A stretch of 64,000 nucleotides of DNA, from contig CAUYUJ010000745.1 in NCBI GenBank assembly GCA_963575745.1, positions 30,001-94,000 on the forward strand, in the 5' to 3' direction. Below, piece by piece: positions 1 to 10,854 of this stretch. Under the pieces are notes generated by a model, which ran no database searches, was not told where the DNA came from, and worked only from the letters and a program-made list of their open reading frames with translations. This stretch comes from Prorocentrum cordatum. Lineage: Eukaryota > Sar > Dinophyceae > Prorocentrales > Prorocentraceae. The translations under genes and the position numbers were made by a program. Positions within the stretch are counted from its first letter, which is position 1; each line of letters begins with the position of its first letter.

Positions 1-319
1 CCACGCAAGTGTGGTTCGGCAAGTTCATCTTCGTCTCGTCCTCGTCCTTCATTGCGGCGCGCTCGGTTCCGTTGAGCATCAGAATATCGACGGTCGGCTT
101 GAGAGTCGGTACCTTCTCCAGACGGGTGCGATCGTCCCATTCAACATTATATGCCAGACCTCTCAATACCATGGCGAAGACGATTCCTGCGGATGGAGGG
201 AAGGACAAGTAGGTACTGCAGGCCAGCCTAGGCCTGCCGCCCCGCATGTTAGTGACCTCCACCCATGGGTTGTACGGTGTGGCAGGTGTGGTGGGAGCTC
301 CTGCTGTGCTGAGAGCCAT
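1..319 (-). other. possible exons of an unknown gene running off the left edge
   Basis: The minus strand is open from about 186 to the window edge, with a Met at 172 and text such as VPTLKPTVDILMLNG. A second open piece begins at a Met at 319 (MALSTAGAPTTPATPY). A CAG acceptor lies just before 186. Joining the two pieces at the repeated GCAGG does not keep the frame, so the exon model is unproven. No family is recognised. Plus-strand readings here are weaker. This could be a host gene end or another element. Confidence 0.25.
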
Positions 320-331
320 GGCAGCTCCTAG

Positions 332-690
332 TAGGAGGAGGAGGAGGAGGAGGAGGAGGAGGAGGAGGAGGAGAAGGAGCCGGAGGAGCCGGAGGAGAAT
401 TAGGAGGAGGAGGTGGAGGAAGAGGAGGACGAGGAGGAGGAGGAGGAGGAGGAGGAAAAAGGGGGGGGGAGAGGGAGGAGGAGGGATGAAGAGGAGGAGG
501 AGGAGGACGAGGACGAGGAAGAGGACGAGGAGGAAGAGGACGAGGAGGAGGAGGAGGAGGAGGACCAGCAGCAGCTTCAGCGGGAGCAGCAGAAACAGGT
601 GCAGGAGTAGGAGGAGGGGGGAGGGCGAGGGGGAGGAGGGGGAGGAGTCGGAAGAGGGTGAGGAGGAGGAGGAGGACGATGTTGCAATCA
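332..690 (+). repeat. GGA-rich polypurine tract
   Basis: Near-uninterrupted GGA/GAG triplets with a few AGC-rich units around 570-600. The long Arg-rich and Glu-rich readings are artefacts of the triplet repeat. Confidence 0.9.
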
Positions 691-770
691 AGTCTCCCTC
701 AAAGCTCCCTCTTCATAGGCCCCTACAGCGGTTAATTGCCACTGAGGGAACTGCTCCGTCGGAAAGCAAC

Positions 771-960
771 CGCTTGAAGATTCTGAAGCATGCCAAAACA
801 TTGTTCTCGGGATTCCAACGCTACGGATCAAACTGACTGGCGCGTCTTGACGATACTGAATCGTGCCAGAACGCCATTCCTGGGACATCAACACCGCGAA
901 TCAACGCAACTGCTGCACCCTCATAGTCCTGAACCCTTCCAAACAAGGTACGTTGATCAT
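771..960. repeat. degenerate tandem repeat, ~73-bp unit
   Basis: Two clear units (about 771-843 and 844-917) and a partial third share the order CTTGA..AT.CTGAA..TGCCA.AAC and then GGGA..CCAAC.C....GGATCAA. The minus-strand readings of adjacent units give similar peptides (LIRSVGIPRTMFWH and LIRGVDVPGMAFWH). No gene is supported here. Confidence 0.5.
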
Positions 961-1514
961 GGGAATCCGTGAAAATCTTGGGGGTGAGACGGCCCCCAGC
1001 AGCATTCCTCCTCTGCCATGCCAGACGTGGTTTCTTTGCGCGAGCCCCTGGTGGAGCACTGTTCATGTCTCCCACCTTTGTTCGGTTCATGGCCAGCCAG
1101 AGCAATGAGTGGAATTGCGCAGCGCGTGGCTACTTCAGTTTTGGTCTCTGGGCGAACTGCCGCCAAGCTGGTTATCAGAGTCATAATCCGACTGGTGGTG
1201 CTGCTAATCTTCCTTGGGCATCTCAGCCTGTTCAGGGGAAGTGGCCCAACGGTCCGCTTCATTTCAAAGGTAAGGCCGCCAAAGCTATTGACGATCCTAG
1301 GCAAAAACAGGTACCCACTCCCGACCAGCAGGCGCCGTGTTTGGAACTGTCCGACGCTCAGTTACAGCCGCCAGTACGGTGTTGGACCAGTCCGCGCGCG
1401 ACAAGCTCGTGGGTCTACGCTGGGGGCAGAAGATGGGTTTCGCCAGCCTCGCCACGATGCAGCAGCCCAACAACGCCCAGCCGGAGGTGGACCGAAAGGC
1501 ACAGGCAGTTGTAG

Positions 1515-2195
1515 TTGGATGCTCGGGGTGCCCTTGCTAAGAAGGAAAACGATGCACGCGATGCTCATTTTTCGTTCCATGACCAGCGCGTCACGATTCG
1601 GCGTTTGGAAGGAAAGGTTCGGGATGCTATGAGGGAGGCTCGGGCGGCGGCTGCAGGGAGGGTGGGCCCGGCCGTGCCCGCGCCCGCCGCGCCGCCCCAG
1701 GCAACGGCCCAGCTCGCCGCGCAGCTCGACAAGGCGCTGGGACAGGCACCGCAAGGGGGCTTCGGGCGCCCTCGAGGCGCCGCTCAAGGCCTTGCCGGCG
1801 GCGCCCTCCCCCCGCCGCTCGCAGCCCCCGCGCCCGCCCCTGCCGCGGGAGGGGGGGGGGGGGCTGCCCCAGCGCCCTGCACTGTCGCTCTTGCTGCTCC
1901 TGGCCTGGAGGGGATTTCGCAGGTCTCTCAAGCCCTGGCCCTGGACATGCAGCAGATGCTCCTGTCGAGTCGGGCGATGGTGATCTTGGAATGGGCGATG
2001 AAGAGCACAGTCTCGATGGCATGGATGATCGGTGGGCAGATCAGGTCAAACGTGACGCGACAGACGCCGGCGCGAAGAGGGTTTTTCCCGGCCATGTGGG
2101 TTGAGGTGGAGCTTGCTTGCGAAGGTGTTCCTGATCGCCTCGCTTCTCTCCACCAGTTACCTGCATCCTTGGCCAAGACGCCCATGTGCGTGTAG
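1515..2195 (+). pseudogene. LINE copy 1 5' ORF remnant, Ala/Pro-rich
   Basis: A 226-residue reading with a central Ala/Pro/Gly-rich linker (about residues 40-125). The same order, including the AAQLD motif, is found in copy 2 at 18297-18820. That two-copy conservation supports a real ancestral ORF rather than a shadow. It lies directly 5' of the endonuclease domain, where LINEs carry an ORF1 or the start of ORF2. No domain is recognised. It is probably not functional, because the flanking frames break. Confidence 0.4.
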
Positions 2196-2245
2196 CAGTT
2201 GTGCTATCTTGAGCGCGCTGTGAATGCGCATCCGAGTTTGTCTGA

Positions 2246-2870
2246 ATGGGCCAGAGCGCGATCAAGAGCGCCGACGCTTGGCTGGCTCAGGAGACCCATC
2301 TCCCGGGCCACCATTGCACGGAGTCAGAGAGGGAGTTTGGTCATTTGAATTGGAATGCGCGCTCGTCGCCAGAATCAGATGCGTTTCGAGGTTCTCAGGG
2401 ACATGGGGGACTGATCACGATGATTCGATGCATTCATGGATTGGCTTCCGTTGAGACTGTGGCCAGCGAGGTGGTGGTGCCTGATCGAATTGCGGTCATG
2501 TGCCATTCGGGCTTTCTCAAGCATGGTGAATTGCTAGTCAATGTGCACCGTGTCTCGGGCGGTGGCATGGGGCCCAGCACCTGCGCTATACTTCTGTGCG
2601 TGGCGAATCTCTTGCGTGGCTTCCAGTTGCCCCATATAATCAGTGCAGATTTCATGCGCCCCTGATTATCATGTGGTCCGCGAGTCTATCTTGACGCACT
2701 GCAGCGCTATGATGTGGCATCCTGGTGTTGGTGCCTTCTGCAGCGGGCGCGCGCCTGATTTCTTCTATGTGTAGAACCAACTGCGCGTTGAGAGCGTCGA
2801 GGTGCTGCGTGATGTGCACAGCAGCGTGCGTTCGCATGTGCCTGTTCGACTGCATCTGTTCCCCGGCCGA
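2246..2870 (+). pseudogene. LINE apurinic endonuclease (EEP) domain remnant, copy 1
   Basis: Residues of the 2246-2665 ORF show the endonuclease/exonuclease/phosphatase order: an AQETHL segment (the usual QET motif), QGHGGLITMIR, a strand LLVNVHRVSGGG, the helix segment ANLLRGFQLPHI, then ADFM where intact elements have GDFN. Past a stop at ~2664, text equivalent to DYF-V...VEVL.DVHSSVRSHVPVRLHL continues to 2870 in another frame. In LINEs this domain nicks target DNA. The stop and the altered GDFN motif mark it as dead. Confidence 0.6.
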
Positions 2871-5654
2871 TCGACCCGCGGGGCGCCTTCGCCGGGGTCG
2901 CGCTCGGCGGCGGGAGGAAGCGCGATATCCAGAGGCGTCTCAGGTTCGGGGGACTGGGGGCGTCGGGGGCCAGGGTGGGGCGTCCTAGACGGGGCCCGCG
3001 ACGGCCTGGAACTCGCCCATCAGACACGCCGAGGTCGAGCTTTGCGACGCGTGCGATGCCGGGGGCGAGGCCGGTAATCATCCAGGTCGCGAGTGCCCCC
3101 AGGTTATTCGATTAATATATGATTGTTTTTTTTTGCGTCGGAGGTGCGCCGGCCGCTCGCTTGGATGTCGGTGGCGCGTGCTCCATGGCGCTTGCCGGAT
3201 CGAGCTCCTGCTCGGGTCGCCGCGAGGGGGGGTGGCGCTGGGGCATCGCGCGCGTTCTTTGTGGCCTGCCCTCCTGAGCTCCGGCGCCGCCGCTTGGGCC
3301 CCCGCCCGGGGCCGTCGAGGAGTCGCTCCTGAAGTTGGCCGATGGGGGGCGAGGCTAAGGGGCCGGGGGGGGTTCAGCGGCGGGTCGACGAGGAATGTGC
3401 AGGCGGGGCTAGAGGACCCCAGCAGAGCGCCCAGGCCCCTGTGGGCGCCCATGGCAGCAGTGGAGAAACTCCGCGTCGACCGCGCGACCGCCAGAGGCAA
3501 ATGGATATGATTCAAAAGGAACGGGGTAGATGGTGGAAGGTTGGGGAGTGGCGCCCCAACCCGAATTGGCCATCATTTCTCAGTGGGGGGCTCGGTCGGC
3601 CCACCGACTCTCGATTGAGGGCTGCGCGGGGCGCTCCCCCGAAGGCGACTGGGTTGTCTTTTTGGCTTGCTCCGCCCGCGACAGTTGAATCAGCTGCGCG
3701 ACTGAGCGACGACGCGAGCTAGCTGAGCGTTGTTTGGGCCATGCAGCCCCCCAGCCGCCGTCGGTCGAGCAGACCGCGCTGCCTGGGGGCGGATGGGGCA
3801 CGCGCGTGCTCAAGCGCAGTTTGTTGAGGCCGCATGGCACTGCTCATCGCATGCGCCGTGCCGTCGTGCCCGCCATTGTCGCGGGCGCTTCGTCGTTGCG
3901 CCGCCTGGGCTCTAGGGCGCGCGTCGCGCGGGAGTTGTTGCAGGCCGCGGTGGCGCGCCAGAGTGCGCTGGCTGAGATTGAGTTCAACCTCCATGTCGTC
4001 TAGTCGCGAGCGCTTTGTAAGGACCCCAGAGCGCGCAAGGAAAATGCCCGCAATCTTTGACAGCGTGCTGGCGTCATCTCGGTAAAGAAAGAACGAAGTC
4101 TAGGTGCTGATTTCGCGCGCGGTCGTCGCGTCGGGCATGGCGCGCGTAAGGAACGTATAAGAGGAGCCGGTTCGGGATTTGATGGGGGGAGCTGTCAGGG
4201 CCGCCCTGTGGATGCAGGTGACTGGCCCTTTCAGTGCATGTCGCCGCGCGCGTAGTTACTCGGACGGGCTTGGGCGCCCAGTTTGCTTTTTGTTGGGGGC
4301 GCACGGCGGCGTTGCCATTGGCCCCTCGCCCGCGCGCCCTCGAATCGTGAGGCGCCACCTTGCGAAGAGGGGGTCTCTGCGTGGAAGTGGCGCCAGGTGG
4401 CCAAGGATGAGAGGCTGACTCGTCTGGGGCACGGCGCGGCCTGGGCCCCGCTGTCGCATTTGGTGTCCAAAAGGGGGCCCCCGCAGTGCTGCAACTTGAG
4501 ACCCCTCTATCCTTGGCGCCGAAGCTCGAGGCCATCTGCGCTCGTGTATTATCAGCGGCCAGTGGCCAATGGCCAGGAAGTCCCAGGCTCGTCTTGCCAT
4601 GCATGATGAGCGCACTGAGTGTCAGAAACCTGGCGCGCATGTGCATGGGCAATTCGAGCGCACGCCCGCGCGGAAACTTCCGTGCCCTGTCGTTTTTGTT
4701 CCGTTGGTTCAGGCCCAGAATCGGCACCTGGTTTGGGTTCTGCTTTGGCGCGTCAGGATGCTGATCCCCCTGGTCCATGGACATTGTGCATGGCGCACGC
4801 TCGCATGAATTTTTGATACTGATGGGGCAGAGCTGGAGGCCCCGATTTTCTTGCAGCGCAACGCAGTGCCGCCCATCATCGCCATCGCTGGTTTGGATTA
4901 TGTTTAGTGGAGTGACTGAGAGAGGGCCCGAGGTCACCACTGTCCATGCGTCTGCATGGGCGCGCATGTGGCGGGCCCCTTGGAGCGCCCTCGAGGATTT
5001 CGGGGGCCTCTGCGAGGAGATCGCTTCGGTAACTTCGGCGCCGACACCTGGGCCAAGTTCGGGGCTGGGCTTGCGCGCGCGCCCGTCGAAGATCGTCAGC
5101 GCGCGTGCAAATCCGAGCAGTTCGTTGAGCAGGTTGGGCATCGACCGGGCGAAGTCGGCGCTCGCGTGGGCGCGCGCGACGCTGTGAACGTTGCGCGCCG
5201 CATGCGCTTGCGCGTGTTCCCTGGCCGCCCTGGATGTTTTCCCCATGCAGCTCCTGCGCGACCTTCGAGAGCCTGCCTCGAAGCTCGCCGTCTCGCGGCG
5301 CCCGCGACTAGGGCTTGTCCTGGCTTCATTTTGTCGCGGGCGCGCGATGCCAATAAACTGTTGATGGCCCGAGGTTCGAAGGCGCGCCGATTGGCGGTTC
5401 CCCGGGCCCAGGAATCTTTGTTGCAGCTGAGTTCCCCCGCGGTGGCGCGCGCGTAGCGCTGCGCGCCCTGCTCGAGGCAACTCATATGATTATTGGGCCC
5501 CTGTCTGAAGCCTGGTGCCCGTGGCAAGATGGCGATCCGAAGGATGGGCCGAGGTCGCCCCCCAGGCATCGCTGCACAGGCGCCCGCCGTCGCGTTGCCA
5601 GCGAGTTGACGCGGCCCGGCGATCGCCGGGCCGCCGGGCGGGGGCCCGCATGGC

Positions 5655-5740
5655 CCCCGGAGGTTGAAGAAGAAGAAGAAGAGAAATAATGAGGAAAAGA
5701 CTATGAGGAGGAGGGGGAGGAGGGGGGGGGAGAATCGTCG
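5655..5740 (+). repeat. purine-rich tract between LINE copies
   Basis: Runs of GAAGAA and then GGAGGAGG. It separates the end of copy 1 from the start of copy 2 and may be a decayed 3' tail or simple repeat. Confidence 0.6.
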
Positions 5741-5832
5741 CCATGTCGGCCCAAGTCTGCAGCGGTTCGGCTCAGGACCATACTTTTTGGCGCGGGGGGA
5801 AGACGGCCGCGGCAGCGCCCCTGCCAGGTCAG

Positions 5833-6415
5833 ACGAGGCCTCTATGCGCAAGCTCCTGGTGGAGCATAGTTCATCCGCCCCGCTTGCGTTTGGCCCATGG
5901 CTAGTCAGAGAAATATGTGGACTTGCTCAGCGCGCGGCTACTTCCATTCTGGGTGCAGAGCTAAGTGCCGCCCAGCTGGACGTCAGTCATAACCCAGATA
6001 TTGGTGCTGCTAGTCCTCACTGGGCGTCTCAGCCCGCTCAAGGGAAGCGGGCCGACGGTCCGCCTTAGCGCATGAGGGGGGCCGCCAATGCCGCTGATGG
6101 GCCCGAATTCAAGCGGGCACTCGCACCCGATCAGCAGGCGCTCGCGCCCGAACAGCAGGTTCAGCTCGCTGCCGCCAGCATGGTTTTGGATCAGCCCGCG
6201 CGCGACAAGCTCGCCGGTCTTCGGTGGAGGCAGACGATGGGCATCGCTAGCCTCGTCGTGACGCAGCAGCTCAAGAGCGCCCAGTCGGAGGTGGACTGCA
6301 CGGCGCATTTGCTGCTGGATGCCCCTTGCGAAGCAGGGGAAGCACGCGCGCGATGCTTTTTTTCGCTCCATGGGCATCGAGTGAAGATTCGTCGGTTGGA
6401 AGGAGGGGCTAGGGA
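5833..6415 (+). mobile_element. LINE copy 2, 5' segment (interrupted)
   Basis: Aligns with copy 1 from ~1030 to ~1627: a shared CTCCTGGTGGAGCA start, the GACAAGCTCG..GGTCT stretch, and GTTGGAAGG close to the break. The match stops exactly at 6415. Copy 1 continues into sequence that is found again at 18297, so this is one LINE split by element C. Confidence 0.8.
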
Positions 6416-6600
6416 CCAGGAGCATCCATCGATCAGAAATAACTGATTTATATTAGAAAATCTGATCGAACTGATTTTATATTGTTTTTTTCTGGGATCG
6501 GCCGGAAAAGCTAACATCGACCAGGAAATGCGGCATCGATCCAAATCTCTGATATCGACCAAAATTGCTGATATCGATCAGAATTTCTGATACCAGAGAA
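6416..6600 (+). repeat. element C left terminal and subterminal repeats
   Basis: Terminal inverted repeat, then many copies of ATCTGAT, ATCGATCAGAA and CTGATATCGA. Such clustered words are typical transposase-binding subterminal repeats of CACTA-type elements. Confidence 0.7.
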
Positions 6601-6837
6601 CAGCGGAGGATCTGCCCCTCTCCTCGGAAGGCGGCGGACAGTGCAGGAAGGCCCACTGGGCCAGATGTCAGTGTGAGAGGGTGGATCGGTCTTACGCCGT
6701 CCCTGGGCGCACGCGACCCCCCCTCCCCCGCGACTCCTCTCCCCCCAGGGACCCACCATGTCGAAGGGCGTCTCGAAGACGAGGGCCCGCGCTTCGAAAA
6801 AGCATAAGAGGATGACGTATCTAAGCAGCGGAACGCA

Positions 6838-7022
6838 ATCCTAATATCGCCTAGGGGGTGTCTCGTTTTCTTGGTCAGAATTGAAGGGGCGTCTCGTTTC
6901 CCATCGAGACGCTTGATTTTCGAGATGGTTGATTTCGAAACGCGTCTCGAAGACGCGGTGGATCTCGAGGCCGCACCGCCCACCCCTCATTATTATCCGC
7001 AACTGCGGGGGCTTATACATCA
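6838..7022 (+). repeat. element C internal inverted repeat, left arm (~185 bp)
   Basis: Matches the reverse complement of about 17590-17775 through GGTGTCTCGTTT, GAGACGCTTGATTTTCGAGA, GATTTCGAAACGCG, GAAGACGCGGTG and GCGGGGGCTT. It places a second inverted pair about 420 bp inside the left end. Confidence 0.75.
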
Positions 7023-7024
7023 TG

Positions 7025-7815
7025 AAGCCGTGGCGCAGTGGGGGCGCCCTGGTTGGAGTCGTAGGTGGAGCTCCCTATCAGGCCACGAAACGCGCGAAGG
7101 GCGTGCCGAACGCAATGCGGGCGACCTCGCTGGGGCCGTCCGTGGAGGCCCCCATGGGGCCACGCAGCGGGCGAGTATGAAGTGGCGGCGCCATCAGGGC
7201 GCCCTCGCTGGAGCCTTAGGTGGGGGCAAAACGAGCGAGAAACGCGCCGAGACAAAACGGTGGCGCCATGCGGGTGGAGCCGTATAGGTGGAGCTCCCGA
7301 CAGGGCCGCGAAGCGTGTGAGGTCGTGCCAAAATAAAGGCGGTGGCGCCATGCGGGCGCCCCCGCACCATGAGGCTACGAACCGCGTGGGGGGGGGCGTG
7401 CCGGCATTAGTGGCGCCATGCGAGTGGCTCACTGAAATCGCAGGTGGAGCTCTATATGAGGCTACGAAGAGCGCGATGGGTTTGCCGAAATTACGCGGTG
7501 GCGCCGTTCGGGCGCCCTCATTGAAGCCCTAGGTGGAACTCCTTATGAGGCTACGAAATGCGCGAGGGATGCGCCGAAATGAGGCGGTAGCGCCAAGCGG
7601 GCGCCCTCACTGGAGCCGTATATGGAACCCCCTTTTATGGGGCTGCGGAGCGCGCGAGGGGTGTGACAAAATCAAGCGGCCGCTATGCGGGCGGCGCCCT
7701 CGCTGGAGCCGTAGGTGGAGCTCCTCTGGAGCTACGGGATGTTTGAGGGGTGTGTCGACATCAGGCGGTGGTGCCATGCGAGCGTCCTCGCTGGAGCCGT
7801 AGGTGGAGCTCCGAA
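7025..7815 (+). repeat. degenerate tandem repeat, ~88-bp unit
   Basis: The core CTGGAGCCGTAGGTGGAGCT recurs near 7050, 7130, 7208, 7268, 7430, 7522, 7608, 7702 and 7790. GCTACGAA.CGCG and GGTGGCGCCATGCGGGCGCC recur between cores. Open readings here are repeat-driven and not supported as genes. Confidence 0.75.
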
Positions 7816-8112
7816 ACCTTCAAGGGGTGCGCCAGAATTGGCAAGCGGGTGCACAGGCCGAGGAGCGGAGGGGCGGGAGTGAGGAGGCGGAGGAGGAGAC
7901 GCGGGGCACTGTGGATTCAAAAGTGTGCCCCGATGATGGCCCCAGAAGGTCCCGCGAAATGTCCATAACTCCTCCTCCAGCTCCAGCTCCAAATCCTCCT
8001 CCTCTTCCTCCGCCTCCTCCTTCTTTGACTTACATTTAGTACTCTTGTGTTCCGAAGTCCTCGTCGACACGCTCTCTCATTCGAAGGGTCGCGCGCAAGT
8101 GCGCGCATATCT
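7816..8112 (+). other. gene-free 5' region of orf1-C
   Basis: Follows the tandem repeat and ends with a pyrimidine-rich stretch (CTCCTCCTCC, 7970-8030). No promoter motif can be assigned. Nothing else is seen. Confidence 0.4.
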
Positions 8113-8126
8113 CATTTTGGCCCAAG
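8113..8126 (+). other. partial relict dinoSL before orf1-C
   Basis: CATTTTGGCCCAAG matches 13 of the last 14 bases of the 22-nt dinoflagellate spliced leader. The 5' eight bases are unrecognisable. It sits 57 bases before the ATG at 8183. Confidence 0.5.
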
Positions 8127-8182
8127 CTGCGTGGAGGGCGGTCTACACACATCAGCATCACATTTCGTCTGCTGTACGCATC

Positions 8183-9343
8183 ATGCCCCCTTGTATCAGC
8201 GATGCAGATTGGGATTGGGTACTTGACCAATACATTGAGCACTGCCCGCCCAATAAAGTATTCATCCTTGGCGTGTATTTCAATAAGAAGAATTCTCATG
8301 CAGCGGATGGTAAAGGCTTGGCTGATCTAAAGCCTCTTCTCGCTCCGCTGCTGGCGAAGCAAAGTTGCGCAAAAGTCCTACCTACAGAGCCTGAAAAAGC
8401 AATCGTCCGGGCCTGCGACCGCCACGGTCATCTGAAGATCACTCAGACGGGCAAATCACCAGAGGAGTTCGGCCTGTGGTTCCGCAAGAAGATCATCGTC
8501 ATTTTGTACCACCTACGGCGCATTGCCGCATCAGACAAAAAGTGGGACGAGCGCACCCGCAAGTTGGGCGATGCCACAAAGGAAATACTGCGAGGACTGA
8601 TCTCCAGGATTGACACTGCAACATTGGACGATGAGAACAACGGCAGCGATGCGCCACCACCGAAGGCCAAGCGCGGCGTCGCTCTTACCGGGACCCCCAA
8701 ACCCAAAAAACAACGTGAGTTGCAGCCGCAGCCCAGCTCGAGCAGCATGGGGAGCGCGGGCGAGGAGGCGTTCCTGAAGTCTGTGCGCGCTGGCACGGGT
8801 GATCCTCCAGATCTGCTGGCCGAGGCTGAAGCTGTGGCCTCCCGCCCGCTACCAGGTGGAGTGAGAGCACTGCAGATGTCCGTGGCTAAAAAACCAGCTG
8901 CAGCGCCATCCAATACGAAGGAGTCAGCCACTCTGGGCCCCATCAAATTGGGCGCCTTCACGAAGGCATCCTACATCACGCAGTTCAGGGAGACGACTGG
9001 GAAGTGGCATTCTATTCTGAACATTGAGGGCAGTTGGATGGATCGCCAAGGTGCGAATTTCGAAGACCATAGAACCCTGGCAGCCAAAATCTTCGAGCAT
9101 GCAGCAACTTCCAATTGCAGTGCTGAGACGCTAGTGTCTTTACGGAACCAATGGGTACTCGAATTCGCCGAGGGGAAGAAGGCCCCAATGCGCAAGCCTG
9201 CTTGCGCGCAGGCGGCAGAGACCTCGGTGGACACAGAGGGCGACGACGGCGAGGAGGAAGATGATGACAAAGAGGAGCACAGCTCAAGCGAGGCGGAGCA
9301 CAAGCCTGAGGACCCTTTCGCAGATGATGATTTCTTCGGGTGA
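8183..9343 (+). CDS. orf1-C, transposon accessory protein (fused modules 1+2)
   Basis: Intronless ORF of 386 codons from the ATG at 8183. The frame is open from 8045, but the relict leader at 8113-8126 argues for the later start. The N-terminal module contains FRKKIIVILYHLRRI, which aligns with RQIRAMMRHISQAVIK of orf1-A and RRIRSMLRHVAQAFIK of orf1-B. A Pro/Lys/Ser-rich linker follows. The second module ends AAKIFEHAATS...MRKPA, matching CAKAFASHT...LKRPA in orf1-B. The tail is acidic (EDPFADDDFFG), as in A (IDEDFMEM). In A and B these modules are on separate exons. It lies upstream of the methyltransferase-like ORF. Function unknown; a DNA-binding partner of the transposase is one guess. 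Confidence 0.7.
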   Translation: MPPCISDADWDWVLDQYIEHCPPNKVFILGVYFNKKNSHAADGKGLADLKPLLAPLLAKQSCAKVLPTEPEKAIVRACDRHGHLKITQTGKSPEEFGLWFRKKIIVILYHLRRIAASDKKWDERTRKLGDATKEILRGLISRIDTATLDDENNGSDAPPPKAKRGVALTGTPKPKKQRELQPQPSSSSMGSAGEEAFLKSVRAGTGDPPDLLAEAEAVASRPLPGGVRALQMSVAKKPAAAPSNTKESATLGPIKLGAFTKASYITQFRETTGKWHSILNIEGSWMDRQGANFEDHRTLAAKIFEHAATSNCSAETLVSLRNQWVLEFAEGKKAPMRKPACAQAAETSVDTEGDDGEEEDDDKEEHSSSEAEHKPEDPFADDDFFG

Positions 9344-9704
9344 CGCTTTCGCAGATGATGATGACCCTTTTGTAGTCCAGTGCCATGCGCGCGCGCGCGT
9401 GCAGCCTAGTGACCGCCAGGTTCACCGTTTGGGAATGCATGCGTGCTCATGGAAAACGCAGAAGATGGGGGGATGCAGCGATGAATAATACAGGGGTGGG
9501 GGGCGGCACTCATGGGCGAGGGTTTCTCAGATTTCGAAGCCTCCTGCTTGATAATCAATGCGCACTTGGTGCGTGGCGTCGCGATTCATGTAACAGCGCC
9601 GCTGTTTCCTGAGATTTCGAAGGCCTTTCTCGGACAGTGGTTTACTGATTTCGCCCTTTTCGGAGACGAGGGAGACTAGTAGATAACCGTTGATGCGCAT
9701 CCCG
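9344..9704 (+). other. intergenic, orf1-C to methyltransferase-like gene
   Basis: About 360 bases without a supported gene. It includes a near-duplication of the end of orf1 (CTTTCGCAGATGATGA at 9318 and again at 9347) and a GCGCGCGCGCG run near 9390. Confidence 0.5.
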
Positions 9705-9726
9705 TCCGTAGCTGGTTTGGCTCAAG
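9705..9726 (+). other. relict dinoflagellate spliced leader
   Basis: Ungapped 19 of 22 match to the dinoSL: it starts TCCGTAGC, ends TTTGGCTCAAG, and differs only at positions 9-11. It sits 30 bases before the ATG of the methyltransferase-like ORF. In dinoflagellates such relicts mark genes copied back into the genome from trans-spliced mRNA. Confidence 0.8.
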
Positions 9727-9756
9727 GAGTAACCCTGAGGTTTTCTATTTGGCACA

Positions 9757-10581
9757 ATGCAATTCAAGCGAAGTCCTCTGGACCTTCCTGCTGTTCTGCA
9801 GCCTTTGGTGCTCGCTTTGCTGCCCATCGTCACGACGTGTGTGCAGCAGGTCCATGACAAATGCATGTCTCCGCTTGTCGTTGTGGAGTTCTTTTCTGGG
9901 ATGGGCGCTATATTTCACGCGTGCGATGTCTTGATGGGGAATTCGGCCGGATTCGATAAGAGCTACCACAAGCACCAATATTTCCTCACAGAGCGCGGCA
10001 TTGCCAACGCCGTGTTGCTGCTATGCCGCCTGGTTGATGGCGGCTTTGTTTGGGCCGCCCCTCAATGCAGCTCGTGGGTCTTTGTCGCTCGCAGCGGGAC
10101 ATCGCGAACTAAACGTAAGGCCGCTGGCGACCCTGGTGTCAGGAGGGTCAGAGATGGTAACAAAATGGTCGTGAATCTGGCTGGAGTGTTGGCACTCGCT
10201 TGGTGCATGGGCCACGATATCTTCATAGAGCAACCAAGCAGCTCATTGATGAGACATTTTGAACCCTTCACCACCTTGATCACGCAAGTTGCGACTGCAA
10301 AGTGCAGAACGTTTCTGGGTGCATTCGGAGCACGGACTGCCAAGCCAATCGATATTTTTTCGTCTAGCAAAGAAGTGTGCGCTTTAAAAAGAAAAGCGCC
10401 AAATAACTTGCCTCATCTAGCAATCACAACGAGCAAAGGAGTGAATGGAAAGCACAAGCCCTTGTCTTCGAGCCAAGCCTATCCATGCAAATTTGGCGCC
10501 GCAGTCTGTGCGCTGTTCAAGTCGATTGCGCAGAAGAGGACCAGCAATCTATTCTTCAAGACTGTTTTTTCTTCTCGGTAG
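9757..10581 (+). CDS. cytosine-C5-methyltransferase-like protein of element C
   Basis: 274 codons, no intron. A Rossmann-type core is suggested by VVVEFFSGMG (residues 41-50, methyltransferase motif I, AdoMet loop), FVWAAPQCSSW (97-107, in the place of motif IV with Cys104), FIEQPSSSL (156-164, like motif VI EN[VP]), LGAFGARTAKPI (188-199) and a C-terminal YPCKFGAAVCALF (242-254), reminiscent of motif X. C5 enzymes normally have PCQ at the catalytic site; here it is PQCS, so activity is uncertain. Homologues in the window: mtase-A (33492-35459, intron-split) and the retroelement domain (29651-30048 plus 49182-49540). The relict leader upstream and lack of introns indicate a retrocopy. It lies between orf1-C and orf2-C. 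Confidence 0.65.
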   Translation: MQFKRSPLDLPAVLQPLVLALLPIVTTCVQQVHDKCMSPLVVVEFFSGMGAIFHACDVLMGNSAGFDKSYHKHQYFLTERGIANAVLLLCRLVDGGFVWAAPQCSSWVFVARSGTSRTKRKAAGDPGVRRVRDGNKMVVNLAGVLALAWCMGHDIFIEQPSSSLMRHFEPFTTLITQVATAKCRTFLGAFGARTAKPIDIFSSSKEVCALKRKAPNNLPHLAITTSKGVNGKHKPLSSSQAYPCKFGAAVCALFKSIAQKRTSNLFFKTVFSSR

Positions 10582-10854
10582 ACCATGGGTTCACGCTCTT
10601 GCACGCTTGAGTACAACGCGCTCAACAGAAATGTCTGCCTGTGACCTCTTGAGCACAGCCCCTTGTTGCGGACGCGCCAATACATACTTCCGATGTTCGT
10701 GGCGATCTACTGGCGCCCGACCATTGGTAAAAATGACGCGTCAAAATCATATTCAATCTCCTCCTCGCCCCTCCTGCTCCTTCTCCCCCACTCATCCCCC
10801 TCCTCTTTGGGTCAGATGTCTCGCAACGAGTTTCCGAAGGCCCCACAAGGCCAC

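Larger units (their letters stand above)
1030..5650 (+). mobile_element. decayed non-LTR retrotransposon (LINE), copy 1
   Basis: The segment aligns over most of its length with 5833-6415 joined to 18297-22215, and codes on the plus strand. Order: a 5' ORF-like part (about 1030-2200), an endonuclease domain (2246-2870), and a longer 3' part with stop codons in all frames where no reverse transcriptase motif can be read. The left limit comes from alignment to copy 2. The right limit is uncertain: similarity is clear to ~4440, and the following GC-rich DNA up to the purine tract at 5650 may belong to it. It is uninterrupted at the site where element C entered copy 2, so it acts as the empty-site control. 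Confidence 0.65.

Noticed and set aside
246-836. Arg-rich and Glu-rich long ORFs
   Set aside because: They are pure translations of GGA triplets, open in several frames at once; no non-repeat coding part.
4074-5480. 468-codon minus-strand ORF across LINE copy 1
   Set aside because: Antisense shadow in GC-rich DNA; the equivalent region of copy 2 does not keep it open and no motif is seen.
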